The notes under the pieces were generated by a model, which saw nothing but the letters and a program-made list of their open reading frames with translations, ran no database searches and had not been told where the DNA came from. A stretch of DNA of 34,814 bases from Alphaproteobacteria bacterium (GTDB lineage Bacteria; Pseudomonadota; Alphaproteobacteria; Thalassobaculales; Thalassobaculaceae), in NCBI GenBank assembly GCA_024742275.1, contig JANSYS010000033.1:1-34814 (forward strand). The letters run 5' to 3'. Position 1 is the stretch's first letter, and each line of letters starts with the position of its first letter. The position numbers and the translations under genes were made by a program. Positions 16,009 to 24,514 of this stretch are shown in pieces.

Positions 16009-16320
16009 TCACTTCGGCCATTTGCCGGCGAGGCCGAGTTCCTTCTCTCGAACGGCCATCTCGTGCCAGATCTCGGCCGGCGTAATACCCATCCAGACCC
16101 AGAGAACCGTGAGATTGTAGAGCAGGTCCGCGGACTCCCGGATGACGCCGTCCCGGTCGGCGACGGCGGCGTCCAACGCCACCTCGGCCGCCTCCTCCAC
16201 CACCTTCTTTGCGATCTTCGGGTTGCCGTCCTTCAGGAGTTGGGCCGTCCGGTTCGCCACCTCGGTCTCCCGACGCGAGGTCTGCACCATCTCGAAGAGC
16301 TGATCGATGGGATGGGTCAT
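16009..16320 (-). CDS. hisE: Phosphoribosyl-ATP pyrophosphatase (histidine biosynthesis, step 2)
   Basis: A 103-residue all-alpha NTP pyrophosphohydrolase of the MazG-like group. The KKVVEEAAEVALDA and RESADLLYNLTVLW segments provide the metal-binding Glu/Asp residues of HisE. The enzyme hydrolyses phosphoribosyl-ATP to phosphoribosyl-AMP. In alphaproteobacteria hisE usually sits with hisA/hisF; here it stands apart, next to a phosphate-transporter gene on the same strand. A MazG-type enzyme with another substrate is a less likely alternative. Confidence 0.85.
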   Translation of the reverse strand: MTHPIDQLFEMVQTSRRETEVANRTAQLLKDGNPKIAKKVVEEAAEVALDAAVADRDGVIRESADLLYNLTVLWVWMGITPAEIWHEMAVREKELGLAGKWPK

Positions 16321-16368
16321 AGAGGCTAGGGGTCCTTTTCATCACGCGCGGCTTTCCGCCGCGTCCGT

Positions 16369-16396
16369 CAGGCGTCGATCAGGCGTCGATCAGGCG
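16369..16396. repeat. 11-bp tandem duplication at the end of the Na/Pi transporter gene
   Basis: The unit CAGGCGTCGAT occurs at 16369-16379 and again at 16380-16390, followed by a partial third copy CAGGCG. The transporter stop codon (16379-16381) lies across the first junction. It looks like a small replication-slippage duplication affecting only the last residues of the protein. Confidence 0.7.
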
Positions 16397-18019
16397 GCTT
16401 TCGGCGATTTGACCAGTGGATTCCAGGATGGGATAGGCCACGGAGGTAATGTGGCTGTTGATCCGTTTCAAATCGCGCAACACGTCCAGATGGAGCGACG
16501 AGCTTCCCAGGGACTCCGGATGGCCATCGCGGATCCGGGCGTAGTGGGCCTCCGCAAACTTCTGCTCCAACTCGCGGATATGAACCTTCTGCTCCATCAG
16601 CCGGCGGGCGAGCAGTGCGTCTCCGCTCATGAAAACGCTGAGAGCCAGCTTCAGATTGGCCACCACCTCTCCATGCATCGCTTCAAGCTCGGCGAGACCG
16701 GCGTTGGAGAATGTGGTGCCGTCCTTGATCTTCTTCGCCGCGAGTTCGAGCAGATTCTTGTCGATGATGTCGCCGATGTGTTCCAGGTTGGTGTTGAACG
16801 TCAGAATCTCCACAACCCGCCGGCTCTCCTTGGGGTCGAGTTCCTGACGCGACAGGCGCGTGAGATAGAACTTCACAGACTCGTGGAGCGCGTCCACCAC
16901 ATCGTCGGCGCGTTCGATCTCCTTGATGAGGTCTCCCCGGCCGCTCTTGAACACCTCCATTGTCCGCTCGAGCATCGACTCGACCGTATCGCCGATCCGC
17001 AGCGTCTCCCGCGCCGCACCCGACAGGGCCACACCCGGAGAATCGAGGGCCGACTCCTCGAGGTGCTTCGGCGTCTTCTCGTCCTCTGGCATCGGGCTGT
17101 CCGGCAGCAGGCGGATCACGAGAGCGGCGACGAGCCCGACCAACGGCAGGAAGAAGAGCGCAACCGCCAGGTTGAAGCCAGTATGGAAGTTGGCGACCAT
17201 CCGGGCCGGATCGGCCGAGATGTCCGACAGGTACGGCACCAGCCATGGGATCGACCAATAGACCCCGACGACACCGGCGGCCCGCATCAACAGGTTGCCG
17301 AGCGGAATACGCCGGGCGGACGGGTCGGCCCGCCAGTTCATCGCGACCGGGGTGATCGAACTGCCGATATTGGCGCCCAGCACCAGGGCGAGCGCCAGTT
17401 GAACGCCGACGACGTGAAGCGAGACAAGGGTCATCACCAGGACGATCACGGTCAGACTGGAATGGGCCAGCCAGGCCAGCACCGCGCCGAGCAGGATCGC
17501 CAGGACCGGTTCATCGACCAAAGGTGCCAGGAGCACGGAGAGCGTCGGCCCCTCGCGCAACGGCACCGAGGCAAGCATCACCAGCTTGATCGCCAACAGC
17601 ATGAGGCCGAGCCCGATCAGCACGCGCGCCAGCGCCCGACGCCGGGAATCGTCCGAAGACAGGAAGGCCACGACGCCGACGAACAGGAAAAGCGGCGACA
17701 TCCAGGAGACGTCGAACGCTAGCACCTGAACCACCACGGTGCTTCCCACATCGGCACCCAGCATGATCGCGAGGCCCGCAGGCACGGCAATCATCTTGCG
17801 GCCGCCAAACGAGCCGACGATCAGAGCAGTCGCCGTGCTGCTCTGCAGGACGCCGGTGACCGCGAAGCCGGTGAGGAACGATGTCAGACGGTTGCGGGTG
17901 GCCTTCGCGATGCCACGCCGGATCGCCGAACCGAACGCCCGAGTGACGCCCGTTCGGACCATGCGCACGCCCCAAAGCAGCAGGGCGACACCGCCGGCGA
18001 TTTCAATGAGCAGATGCAT
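16379..18019 (-). CDS. Na+/phosphate cotransporter (NptA/PNaS family) with PhoU-like tail
   Basis: A 546-residue protein. The N-terminal two-thirds holds two inverted repeats with the family signatures GVLQSSTATALIVGS and VLGANIGSSITP, plus several more membrane helices. From about residue 330 a hydrophilic helical domain resembling PhoU follows, with segments such as LKRINSHITSVAYPIL near the end. Members move sodium with phosphate; the PhoU-like part may sense phosphate status. Its place near a phosphonate-type importer hints at shared phosphorus supply, but the two are separated by a terminator-like hairpin. The ribosome binding site before ATG 18019 is weak. Confidence 0.85.
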   Translation of the reverse strand: MHLLIEIAGGVALLLWGVRMVRTGVTRAFGSAIRRGIAKATRNRLTSFLTGFAVTGVLQSSTATALIVGSFGGRKMIAVPAGLAIMLGADVGSTVVVQVLAFDVSWMSPLFLFVGVVAFLSSDDSRRRALARVLIGLGLMLLAIKLVMLASVPLREGPTLSVLLAPLVDEPVLAILLGAVLAWLAHSSLTVIVLVMTLVSLHVVGVQLALALVLGANIGSSITPVAMNWRADPSARRIPLGNLLMRAAGVVGVYWSIPWLVPYLSDISADPARMVANFHTGFNLAVALFFLPLVGLVAALVIRLLPDSPMPEDEKTPKHLEESALDSPGVALSGAARETLRIGDTVESMLERTMEVFKSGRGDLIKEIERADDVVDALHESVKFYLTRLSRQELDPKESRRVVEILTFNTNLEHIGDIIDKNLLELAAKKIKDGTTFSNAGLAELEAMHGEVVANLKLALSVFMSGDALLARRLMEQKVHIRELEQKFAEAHYARIRDGHPESLGSSSLHLDVLRDLKRINSHITSVAYPILESTGQIAESRLIDA

Positions 18020-18079
18020 AGGCGTCTTTCGTGGTCACCTCGGGCCGGCTCGGGTCGGTGACGCCATGGGAGCGGCAAA

Positions 18080-18097
18080 GGCCCGAAGGATCGGGCC
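18080..18097 (-). terminator. Rho-independent terminator after the phosphonate-type ABC operon
   Basis: On the minus strand the sequence GGCCCGA-TCCT-TCGGGCC forms a 7-bp GC stem with a 4-base loop, followed directly by TTT. It begins two bases after the stop of the last permease gene, as expected for an operon terminator. Confidence 0.65.
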
Positions 18098-18098
18098 G

Positions 18099-18908
18099 CT
18101 AGATGATGGCATGGCGCACCTTCGCCGAGACCCATTCGCTGACCAAAACCGTGATCAGGATCAGGATGAAAATTACCGTCACCTGCGGCCAGGCGAGGAC
18201 GTTCAGAGACTCCTGCAGCCGGAGTCCGAGGCCGCCCGCACCGACGAGCCCAAGCACCGTGCTCTCCCGGATATTGATGTCCCAGCGGAACACGGTGATC
18301 CCTGCGAAGGCGGGCAGAATCTGCGGCGCCACGGCGTAGTCCATCACCTGAGCCTTGCTGGCGCCGGTGGCGGAGATAGCCTCGACCTGGCTCTCGTCGA
18401 TTTCCTCGATCGCCTCGTAGAGCAGCTTGGCAACAAAGCCGATGGACCGGAAGGCGATGGCGACGATGCCCGCAAGCACGCCGGGACCGATCACCGCGAC
18501 CAGCAGCAGCGCCCAGATCAGGGAATTGATCGAGCGGCTGGCCACGATGATCAGCAGCGCTACCGGCCGCACGAAGCGGACGCTCGGCGTTGTATTGCGC
18601 GCGGCCAGAAAGGCCACGGGAACCGCCATGAACAGGGCGAGAAGGGTTCCCAGGGTAGCGATGTTGAGCGTGTCCCAGAGCGGCTCGAGCAGAGCCGGGA
18701 TGTACTCCCATCGGGGCGGAAACATGCGCGATCCGATGTCCGCGGCCTGCCGCGGCGCATCGGTCACGAACATCCAGATCGTGTTCTCGGTCATCACCTG
18801 CCAGCAGAACACGAACAGCGCCACCAGCAGCAGCCAGCCGAACCAGAGTGCCAGTTCCCTGCGGGTCGAGCGGCGGCGCCAGGTCCGCTGGAATGTCTGC
18901 GTCGCCAT
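18099..18908 (-). CDS. phnE: Phosphonate-type ABC transporter permease (PhnE family), distal copy
   Basis: A 269-residue inner-membrane permease with about six helices. The EAA-type loop that contacts the ATPase is seen in [20 protein letters not shown], and a second family motif in FRWDINIRESTVLGLVGAGGLG. The ATG at 18908 overlaps the stop of the preceding permease gene (TGATG). Two PhnE-like permeases in tandem form a heterodimer in many phosphonate, phosphite or alkylphosphonate importers. It is the last gene of the operon. Confidence 0.85.
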   Translation of the reverse strand: MATQTFQRTWRRRSTRRELALWFGWLLLVALFVFCWQVMTENTIWMFVTDAPRQAADIGSRMFPPRWEYIPALLEPLWDTLNIATLGTLLALFMAVPVAFLAARNTTPSVRFVRPVALLIIVASRSINSLIWALLLVAVIGPGVLAGIVAIAFRSIGFVAKLLYEAIEEIDESQVEAISATGASKAQVMDYAVAPQILPAFAGITVFRWDINIRESTVLGLVGAGGLGLRLQESLNVLAWPQVTVIFILILITVLVSEWVSAKVRHAII

Positions 18909-19711
18909 CACTGCACCCATTTCCGCACGAAGCCCGACAGGTATTCTGCCGCCATAACGATGAGGATGATCAGAATGAGGATCGCGGCCGCGCTGTCGTA
19001 CTCGTAGCGGTCCATCGCCGTGTTGAGCGTCGCGCCGATGCCGCCGGCGCCGACGATTCCGATCACCGCCGATTCACGAAAGTTGATATCCAGCCGATAC
19101 AGGCTGAGCCCGATCAGACGCGGCATCACCTGGGGCTGAATTCCATAAGCGACTACCTGCCACCAGCCGGCCCCCGTCGCCCGGATTGCCTCGACCTGAC
19201 TCTCGTCGATATCCTCTATGTCCTCGGCCAGCAGCTTGGCGAGAAAGCCAATCGTGGCGAACGACAAGGTCAGGAACCCAGCGAACGGCCCGAAGCCGAA
19301 CATGGCGACGAACAGGATCGCGACGATGATCTCCTGGAAGCTGCGCGAGAGGGCGACGATGGCCCGGCACACGGCATAGATCGGCAGCGGGGCAATGTTG
19401 CGCGCGGCCCCGATGCCGATGGGGACCGAGATGAGAACGCCGACCACCGTGGCCGTCACCGTCATGGTCAGGCTTTCCTCCATGCCTTGGAGAATGTCGC
19501 CCCACCGGCTGGTGAAGTCCGGCACCAGGAAGCCCTGAACGAACCGGAGACCGCGGTCTAGCCCTTCCCAGACCCGCAGCCAGTTCACCTCAACCGAGGC
19601 CGTGGCGAGGGCAAGATAAATCAGAGCCCCGCCGTAGAGAGACCAGCGCAGCCAGGTCCTTTGAATAAGAGGCGGACGCGACCAAGTGCGGGGATGCGCC
19701 TTCGCGGTCAT
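18908..19711 (-). CDS. phnE: Phosphonate-type ABC transporter permease (PhnE family), proximal copy
   Basis: A 267-residue permease. The coupling loop is [20 protein letters not shown] and the downstream family motif is [22 protein letters not shown], both parallel to the next gene, so the two arose by duplication. The start overlaps the phnC stop (ATGA at 19708-19711). It has a longer N-terminal region before the first full permease helix than its partner. Confidence 0.87.
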   Translation of the reverse strand: MTAKAHPRTWSRPPLIQRTWLRWSLYGGALIYLALATASVEVNWLRVWEGLDRGLRFVQGFLVPDFTSRWGDILQGMEESLTMTVTATVVGVLISVPIGIGAARNIAPLPIYAVCRAIVALSRSFQEIIVAILFVAMFGFGPFAGFLTLSFATIGFLAKLLAEDIEDIDESQVEAIRATGAGWWQVVAYGIQPQVMPRLIGLSLYRLDINFRESAVIGIVGAGGIGATLNTAMDRYEYDSAAAILILIILIVMAAEYLSGFVRKWVQ

Positions 19712-20568
19712 GTGAGCCCCGCGAGCCGTTCGCGATCAACGGAAGCGGCCCCGTGATGGTCCCCTTCGTTCCCCAGCTCGTCCTCCGCCTCGTCGCCGTC
19801 CTCGTCCGCTTTGCGGATCGTGGCCGACCAGTCCTCTTCCCCGTAGATCTGGGTAAGAACGTCCGGCGTCAGCGCATCGGGCCGGCCATCAAAGACGATG
19901 CGGCCCGCCTGCAAGCCGATAACCCGCTGGACGAACTGTTGAGCCAGGGCGACGTCGTGAATGTTGATGATAGCGGGCAAGCCTCGCTCGTCGCAGATTT
20001 CGACGATCAGGCGCATGATCTGCCGCGAGGTCTTTGGGTCCAGGGACGCGGTGGGTTCGTCGATCAACAGCAGGTCCGGGTCCTGCTCCAGGGCCCGGGC
20101 GATCCCGACCCGTTGGCGCTGACCGCCGGAGAGCGCGTCCGCCCGCTTGTTGACGTGATCGGACAAGCCGACACGGTCGAGCAGACGGAAGGCGTTCTCG
20201 ACGGCCTCCGGCGGAAACTTGCGGAAGAAGCTTCGCCAGAACCCGACATAGCCGAGGCGGCCGGAGAGCACGTTCTCCATGACCGTCAGCCGCTCAACCA
20301 GGGCGTATTCCTGGAAGATCATTCCGATGCGCCGACGCGCCTGGCGCAAAGCGCCGCGGCCCAGGCCGGTGATCTCCATGTCGCCCAGGAAGACCTGACC
20401 CGACGTAGGCTCGACAAGGCGGTTGATACAGCGGATCAGCGTGGATTTTCCCGCGCCGGACGGCCCGATCAGGCCAACGACCTGACCGGGCTCGACCGTG
20501 AGGCTCACATCGGTGAGCGCCCGATCACCGGTTGCATAGACCTTCGAGAGGTCATTCAAGCGCAGCAT
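19708..20568 (-). CDS. phnC: Phosphonate-type ABC transporter ATP-binding protein
   Basis: A 286-residue ABC ATPase. Walker A is GPSGAGKST, the Q-loop is in [18 protein letters not shown], the signature is [15 protein letters not shown], and Walker B is [13 protein letters not shown] with the switch His in NIHDVALA. The [20 protein letters not shown] segment is typical of PhnC proteins. After about residue 250 an acidic tail ([18 protein letters not shown]) extends beyond most homologues. It powers import of the ligand bound by the upstream PhnD-like protein. Confidence 0.9.
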   Translation of the reverse strand: MLRLNDLSKVYATGDRALTDVSLTVEPGQVVGLIGPSGAGKSTLIRCINRLVEPTSGQVFLGDMEITGLGRGALRQARRRIGMIFQEYALVERLTVMENVLSGRLGYVGFWRSFFRKFPPEAVENAFRLLDRVGLSDHVNKRADALSGGQRQRVGIARALEQDPDLLLIDEPTASLDPKTSRQIMRLIVEICDERGLPAIINIHDVALAQQFVQRVIGLQAGRIVFDGRPDALTPDVLTQIYGEEDWSATIRKADEDGDEAEDELGNEGDHHGAASVDRERLAGLT

Positions 20569-20618
20569 TCGGCCGCTCCCTCCACTTTACCGCTTAGATG
20601 CTCAGGACCGCCCGGCGG

Positions 20619-21578
20619 TCACTTGCAGTCGTAGGAAACGCCGTTGGCGGTATCGATCTTACGAATGACCTCCCAGTGTTCCTGGTAGGTGATCGGAATG
20701 AACTGCTCCTCGCCGGACCGTGCGAACTCCTCCTTGAGAGCGGAGCCTTCCCAATCGAAGGAGAAGAACGACTCCCTGATCTTTTCCTGCAGCTCCGGCT
20801 TCAGGTTGTAGACATAGCCGAAGCCTGTGGTCGGGAATTTCTGGGACTTGTAGATCGAGACCACCTGGTCGGCCTTGATCACGTCGCGGGCGATCATCCG
20901 ATGCAGAACCGAATTGGCGATGGCCGCCGCCGGATAGTCCTTGTTCGCAACGCCGAGGATCGAGTTGTCGTGCTTGCCGGAGAAAACCGGTTCGAAGTCC
21001 TGGTCCGGCAGCATGTTGTAGTCCGCCTTCAGGATTGCCGACGGAGCCTTGAACCCGGAATTCGAGGTCTGCGAGGTAAAGGCCATCTTCTTGCCCTTGA
21101 TGTCCTCGACCTTCTCGATGCCGCTGCCCGGATAGGTGATGATCTCCATGTTGTAGCCGAAGTCGCCGTTCTTCGACGCCATGATGGTGAACGGGACGAA
21201 TCCGGCGCAGTTGACGGCCAGCGGGTTCGATCCGGTGTTGAAGCCGGCGACATGCAGACGGCCGGCACGCATCGCCTCGATCTGAGCCGCGTTCGACTGA
21301 ACCGGGAAGAACTGAACCTTCTTGCCCGTCACGCCTTCCATGTGGCGCAGGAAGCCATCCCATACCTTGGCGTAGACGGCAGGATCCTCGACCGGGGTGT
21401 AGGCGAAGATCAGGGTGCTGGGATCGATCTGCTCGCTCGCCGCAGGCGTGTCGGCGACCAGGTCGCCGTTCTCGTCCTTGAAGCGGGAGTCCATCGCCTG
21501 GACCGGTGCCAGCCAGCCGAGCGTCAGTGCGCCAACCAGGCCGACGGCGGCCGACAGCATAAGGTTTCTGCGAATCAT
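20619..21578 (-). CDS. phnD: Phosphonate-type ABC transporter periplasmic binding protein
   Basis: A 319-residue PhnD-family binding protein. A signal peptide ends at PVQA (about residue 27). The mature protein opens with STLIFAYTPVEDPAVYAKVWDGF and carries the family core EAMRAGRLHVAGFNTGSN and SQTSNSGFKAPSAI, where the ligand's phosphonate-like group is held. ATG 21578 is chosen because GGGAGGAAGAC precedes it. It is the first gene of phnD-phnC-phnE-phnE. No C-P lyase, phnWX or ptxD gene is nearby, so the ligand may be phosphite, a specific phosphonate, or even a non-phosphorus compound. Confidence 0.87.
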   Translation of the reverse strand: MIRRNLMLSAAVGLVGALTLGWLAPVQAMDSRFKDENGDLVADTPAASEQIDPSTLIFAYTPVEDPAVYAKVWDGFLRHMEGVTGKKVQFFPVQSNAAQIEAMRAGRLHVAGFNTGSNPLAVNCAGFVPFTIMASKNGDFGYNMEIITYPGSGIEKVEDIKGKKMAFTSQTSNSGFKAPSAILKADYNMLPDQDFEPVFSGKHDNSILGVANKDYPAAAIANSVLHRMIARDVIKADQVVSIYKSQKFPTTGFGYVYNLKPELQEKIRESFFSFDWEGSALKEEFARSGEEQFIPITYQEHWEVIRKIDTANGVSYDCK

Positions 21579-21851
21579 GTCTTCCTCCCTCAATTGTTAT
21601 GCGGCGCCGGTCCCCGTTGGCGGGGTGCCCTTAACCATTCGAAGCAAATAGAACTATCCGGGTCCTGGCCCGCTCGAAAGCATAAAGTGCGGCGACGCAT
21701 CCTCGGCCCGCACGACGGGCCGCTTGTCGGCGATCTACTGAGCCCCGATCCGGCGTCGGCTCCGCCGCGACTCGCGCGTTGCGGTCCGAGACCGGATTGC
21801 TGCAACCCACGCAAGCCGTTATGGGTGAAGTCTCTGCCAGCGCAGTCCGGG
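21579..21851. promoter_or_regulatory. Divergent gap between phnD and the alpha/beta hydrolase gene
   Basis: About 270 bp that must contain the phnDCEE promoter and probably the hydrolase promoter. Visible structures are two hairpins, CCCCG/CGGGG (about 21612-21625) and GGCCCG/CGGGCC (21705-21721). A weak 8-of-13 match to the palindrome described at 23745 lies at 21589-21601, overlapping the phnD ribosome binding region. No Pho-box-like direct repeat was seen. Confidence 0.3.
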
Positions 21852-22679
21852 ATGCCCGTGATGAAGACCCTCCGCGTAAACGGCGACGACATGGCTTATG
21901 TGGACATCGGCGTCGGCAAGGCGCTGGTCTGCGTTCATGGCTCGCTGAACGATTTCCGTGCCTGGATGCCGGTTCTGAAACCGCTGTCGAGCGGGCGCCG
22001 GCTCATCGCACCGAGCCTGCGCCACTATTTCCCGGGATCGTGCCGGGCCGAGGAACCGACCTTCACCATGGCCCAGCACGTGGAGGACATGATTGCCTTC
22101 ATCGAGGTACTTGGAGTGGGGCCGGTCGATCTTCTGGGCCACTCTCGCGGCGGCCACCTGTCCTTCCGACTGGCGTTGAAACGGCCCGACCTGGTCGACC
22201 GGCTCATCCTTGCGGAACCGGGCGGCACCCTCGACGATACGCTGATGCCGCGGGACGGATCCGACGCGACGACAGCCGCCGGCACCCGCGCCCACGCGGC
22301 CATGTCGGCGGAGAAAATCGCCGCCGGCGACCTGGAGGGGGGCCTGCGCGCGTTTATCGAAGGGATCAACGGCCAAGGCGCCTGGGACCGTCTGCCTGCC
22401 GCGGATCGGCAGATGCGCGAAGACAACGCCACCACGCTGCTCGCCCAGGTGAATGAGGGGCGCCTGCCTTTCCGCCGCGCCGACGCCGAAGCGCTCGACC
22501 GGCCGACGCTTTTCATCGGAGGTTCGGACACGCCCGGACTGCTGCCGGTAGTCCTTCGGGCGCTTGCCGCGCATGTGCCGGGCGCCGGAACGGCCATCAT
22601 CCCCGACGCCAGCCACAGCATGTTCCGCCAGCAGCCCAAGGCTTTCTGCGACGCCGTCCTCGCGTTTCTGGACGGGTAG
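21852..22679 (+). CDS. Alpha/beta-fold hydrolase
   Basis: A 275-residue alpha/beta hydrolase. The oxyanion region is CVHGSLNDFRAW, the nucleophile elbow is LGHSRGGHLS with the catalytic Ser, an acidic residue follows in FIGGSDTPG, and the His is in IPDASHSMF near the end. The ATG at 21852 or 21861 can start the protein; neither has a strong ribosome binding site. Substrate cannot be predicted. It lies between the ABC importer and the lyase/GntR genes, so it may act on the imported compound. In the Rut pyrimidine pathway RutD belongs to the same fold, but the resemblance is at fold level only. Confidence 0.78.
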   Translation: MPVMKTLRVNGDDMAYVDIGVGKALVCVHGSLNDFRAWMPVLKPLSSGRRLIAPSLRHYFPGSCRAEEPTFTMAQHVEDMIAFIEVLGVGPVDLLGHSRGGHLSFRLALKRPDLVDRLILAEPGGTLDDTLMPRDGSDATTAAGTRAHAAMSAEKIAAGDLEGGLRAFIEGINGQGAWDRLPAADRQMREDNATTLLAQVNEGRLPFRRADAEALDRPTLFIGGSDTPGLLPVVLRALAAHVPGAGTAIIPDASHSMFRQQPKAFCDAVLAFLDG

Positions 22680-22787
22680 GCGTCCGCCGCGACCCTCCTC
22701 GTTCCGGAAAGACGCGTGGCGGCTGCGGGCTTCCCGCCAGCGCCCTGTCGGCGTCACGAGTGATCCTGTCGGCCCGGACGACGACCG

Positions 22788-23669
22788 TTATTCGTCCACC
22801 GCGTACGTCTTCTCCATGGCGTCGTAAGTCGATTTGTGAACGAGTCGTTGACGCTCGACGAAGTCGGCGAGTCGGTCCTGTACCGCGTCCAGGCCACCGT
22901 CCCGCTTCAACGCGCCGAGCACCTCGCTCATCGCCCGCATAGCCGCCTGCAAAGGGGTGTTGGCATAGAGGACGGCGGCAAAGCCGATGTCCGCCAATGT
23001 GTCTTGCGCCAGCATCGGCGTGCGGCCACCGACCACGAGGTTGGCCACCTGTGGCACCGGCAGCTCGGCGCAGATCCGCCGCATTTCCTCCACCGAGGTC
23101 GGCGCCTCGACGAAGGTCACGTCGGCGCCTGCTTCGATGTAGAGGTTCGCCCGCTCCAGGGCGCCATCGATACCCTCGATGGCGCGGGCGTCGGTGCGGG
23201 CGATGACTAGGAGGTTCCGGTCTTCCCGCGCCTCCGCGGCGGCCCGGACTTTGGTGGCCATCTCCTTGGCCGGAATCACCGCCTTGCCGTCGAAATGACC
23301 GCATTTCTTGGGGAAGACCTGGTCCTCAATCTGCACGGCGCAAGCACCCGCCCGCTCCAGGACACGCACGGCGCGGTGCGTGTTGATTGCGTTGCCGAAC
23401 CCGGTGTCCATATCGACGAACAGGGGAAGACTGCTGATCTCGGCGATAGCGGAGGTCGTCGTCTGTATCTCGCTCATGGTGACGAGGCCGATATCGGGTA
23501 CGCCGAGCAGGGTGTTGGCGATGCCTGCACCGGTAACGTAACAGGCCTCGAACCCCGCATCCTCGATGACTCGCGCGGTCAGCGCATTCGCAGCCCCTGG
23601 AACCAGCACGGCGCGCCGTTCCTCAAGCATCGCTCGGAATGCGCGTCGGCGATCGGCAAGCGTCGTCAT
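22788..23669 (-). CDS. Isocitrate lyase/PEP mutase-family carbon-carbon lyase
   Basis: A 293-residue TIM-barrel enzyme. Metal-site residues are in FVDMDTGFGNA (86-88) and VQIEDQVFPKKCGHF (115-125). The KKCGH motif with Cys123 is the catalytic loop of isocitrate, 2-methylisocitrate and 2,3-dimethylmalate lyases; PEP mutases and phosphonopyruvate hydrolases lack this Cys. A lyase acting on a substituted malate or citrate-like acid is therefore more likely than phosphonate chemistry, despite the nearby importer. ATG 23669 has GGAGG upstream and is preferred over TTG 23678. A promoter overlapped by an operator lies just upstream. The exact substrate is not determinable. Confidence 0.82.
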   Translation of the reverse strand: MTTLADRRRAFRAMLEERRAVLVPGAANALTARVIEDAGFEACYVTGAGIANTLLGVPDIGLVTMSEIQTTTSAIAEISSLPLFVDMDTGFGNAINTHRAVRVLERAGACAVQIEDQVFPKKCGHFDGKAVIPAKEMATKVRAAAEAREDRNLLVIARTDARAIEGIDGALERANLYIEAGADVTFVEAPTSVEEMRRICAELPVPQVANLVVGGRTPMLAQDTLADIGFAAVLYANTPLQAAMRAMSEVLGALKRDGGLDAVQDRLADFVERQRLVHKSTYDAMEKTYAVDE

Positions 23670-23720
23670 AGGCTTCAAACCTCCCAGCCTCTTCTTTTAG
23701 GCATTCGGTCTCCGCCGCGG

Positions 23721-23749
23721 ATTACAGCGGTACAGGGTATTATCGTCAA
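23721..23749 (-). promoter_or_regulatory. Sigma-70-type promoter of the lyase gene
   Basis: On the minus strand TTGACG (23749-23744) and TGTAAT (23726-23721) are separated by exactly 17 bases, each differing from the consensus at one position. The -10 box is about 50 bp before the lyase ATG. The -35 box lies inside the palindrome at 23745-23757. Confidence 0.6.
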
Positions 23750-23757
23750 CTGTTGAC
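23745..23757. promoter_or_regulatory. Palindromic operator GTCAACTGTTGAC, probable GntR/FCD site
   Basis: A perfect dyad (GTCAAC-T-GTTGAC) that overlaps the -35 box of the lyase promoter and lies 70 bp from the end of the GntR-family regulator gene. FadR-subfamily regulators often bind short dyads of this general form. A near copy (12 of 13 bases in inverse orientation) is at 28443-28455. The position suggests repression until an effector is bound. Confidence 0.6.
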
Positions 23758-23827
23758 AGTTTTGAATGAGAGCAGATGATTTGACACTGGGCAATCAGGG
23801 AGGAGCGATGTGACCGCCGCCGTCGGA

Positions 23828-24514
23828 CTAGGCGACGTCCGGTGCCACAAGGTGACTGATGCTGGCGCGGCTGTTTCGGATATGGGCGCGCATGGCCGCT
23901 TCGGCAGCATCCGGGTCCCGCGCCTCCAGCGCCGCCAGAACTACCCGATGCTCCTCCAGCGCCTGGGCCGGACGGCCCGGAGCGGTGCTGAGGCGCTGAC
24001 GGAACAGACGCAGCAGCGAATAGAGGTCCTCATCCAGCATCTTGATGAGCCGGGCATTGCCGCTGGCGCGGACGATCCGATAGTGGAAGTCGAGATCGCC
24101 GCCTCCCTGGAAGTACCCCTTCCCGGCCACCACCTGTGCGTCCTGAGCGTGATCGTCGAGCATCCGGTGAAGGCGTTTGATCTCCCCCGACCGGATCCGC
24201 GTCGCCGCCAGCCTGCAGGCCATTCCCTCGAGACTCTCGCGAATGACCAAGAGATCGAGAATCTGCGCCTGGTCGAGCGACACGACCCGCGCACCCTGAT
24301 TGGCCTGACGCTCCACAAGATTGCGGCCTTCCAGCCGTCCGATGGCCTCGCGCAGCGGACCTCGGCTGATGCCGAAACGCCGAGCCAGGGTGACCTCGGA
24401 AAGCCGCTCGCCCGGCTTCAATTCGCCGGACATGATCGCCTGCTCCAGCCGATCGAACGCCAACTTCGACAGATTCGTAGTCGTCAACGGTTGCATGGTG
24501 TCGGTCGTCGCCAC
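23828..24514 (-). CDS. GntR-family (FadR/FCD subfamily) transcriptional regulator
   Basis: A 228-residue regulator. The winged helix-turn-helix spans about residues 15-80, with the GntR signature LSEVTLARRFGISRGPLREAIGRLEGRNLV. The C-terminal FCD domain (about 85-215) has helices with the metal/ligand residues in DLDFHYRIV and LEEHRVVLAALEARD, and the closing HIRNSRASI. FCD proteins sense small carboxylates or related catabolites. Start at GTG 24514 or ATG 24496. It is surrounded by catabolic enzymes; its most plausible targets are the two palindromes at 23745 and 28443. Confidence 0.9.
   Translation of the reverse strand: MATTDTMQPLTTTNLSKLAFDRLEQAIMSGELKPGERLSEVTLARRFGISRGPLREAIGRLEGRNLVERQANQGARVVSLDQAQILDLLVIRESLEGMACRLAATRIRSGEIKRLHRMLDDHAQDAQVVAGKGYFQGGGDLDFHYRIVRASGNARLIKMLDEDLYSLLRLFRQRLSTAPGRPAQALEEHRVVLAALEARDPDAAEAAMRAHIRNSRASISHLVAPDVA
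24483..24495. promoter_or_regulatory. Degenerate third copy of the palindrome at the start of the GntR gene
   Basis: GTCAACGGTTGCA matches the 23745 palindrome at 10 of 13 positions and lies within the first codons of the regulator gene, next to the alternative ATG at 24496. It could allow autoregulation. It is coding sequence, so the match may be chance. Confidence 0.2.

Noticed and set aside
16307..17722. A 471-codon plus-strand frame opposite the Na/Pi transporter gene.
   Set aside because: Its product is Gln/Arg/His-rich without any motif, typical of an antisense shadow of a membrane-protein gene.
21612..21721. Two GC hairpins between phnD and the alpha/beta hydrolase, considered as terminators or a riboswitch.
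   Set aside because: They lie between divergent genes where no transcript should end, have no T-run, and show no riboswitch-like conserved core.
20598..22679. A very long plus-strand open frame that includes the alpha/beta hydrolase and runs antisense to phnD.
   Set aside because: Only the part from 21852 has recognisable protein sequence. The rest is the mirror of phnD codons in GC-rich DNA, where antisense frames stay open by chance.
22788..23669. Calling the TIM-barrel lyase a PEP mutase or phosphonopyruvate hydrolase because of the nearby phn-type transporter.
   Set aside because: The KKCGH loop with a catalytic Cys belongs to the isocitrate/methylisocitrate lyase side of the superfamily.
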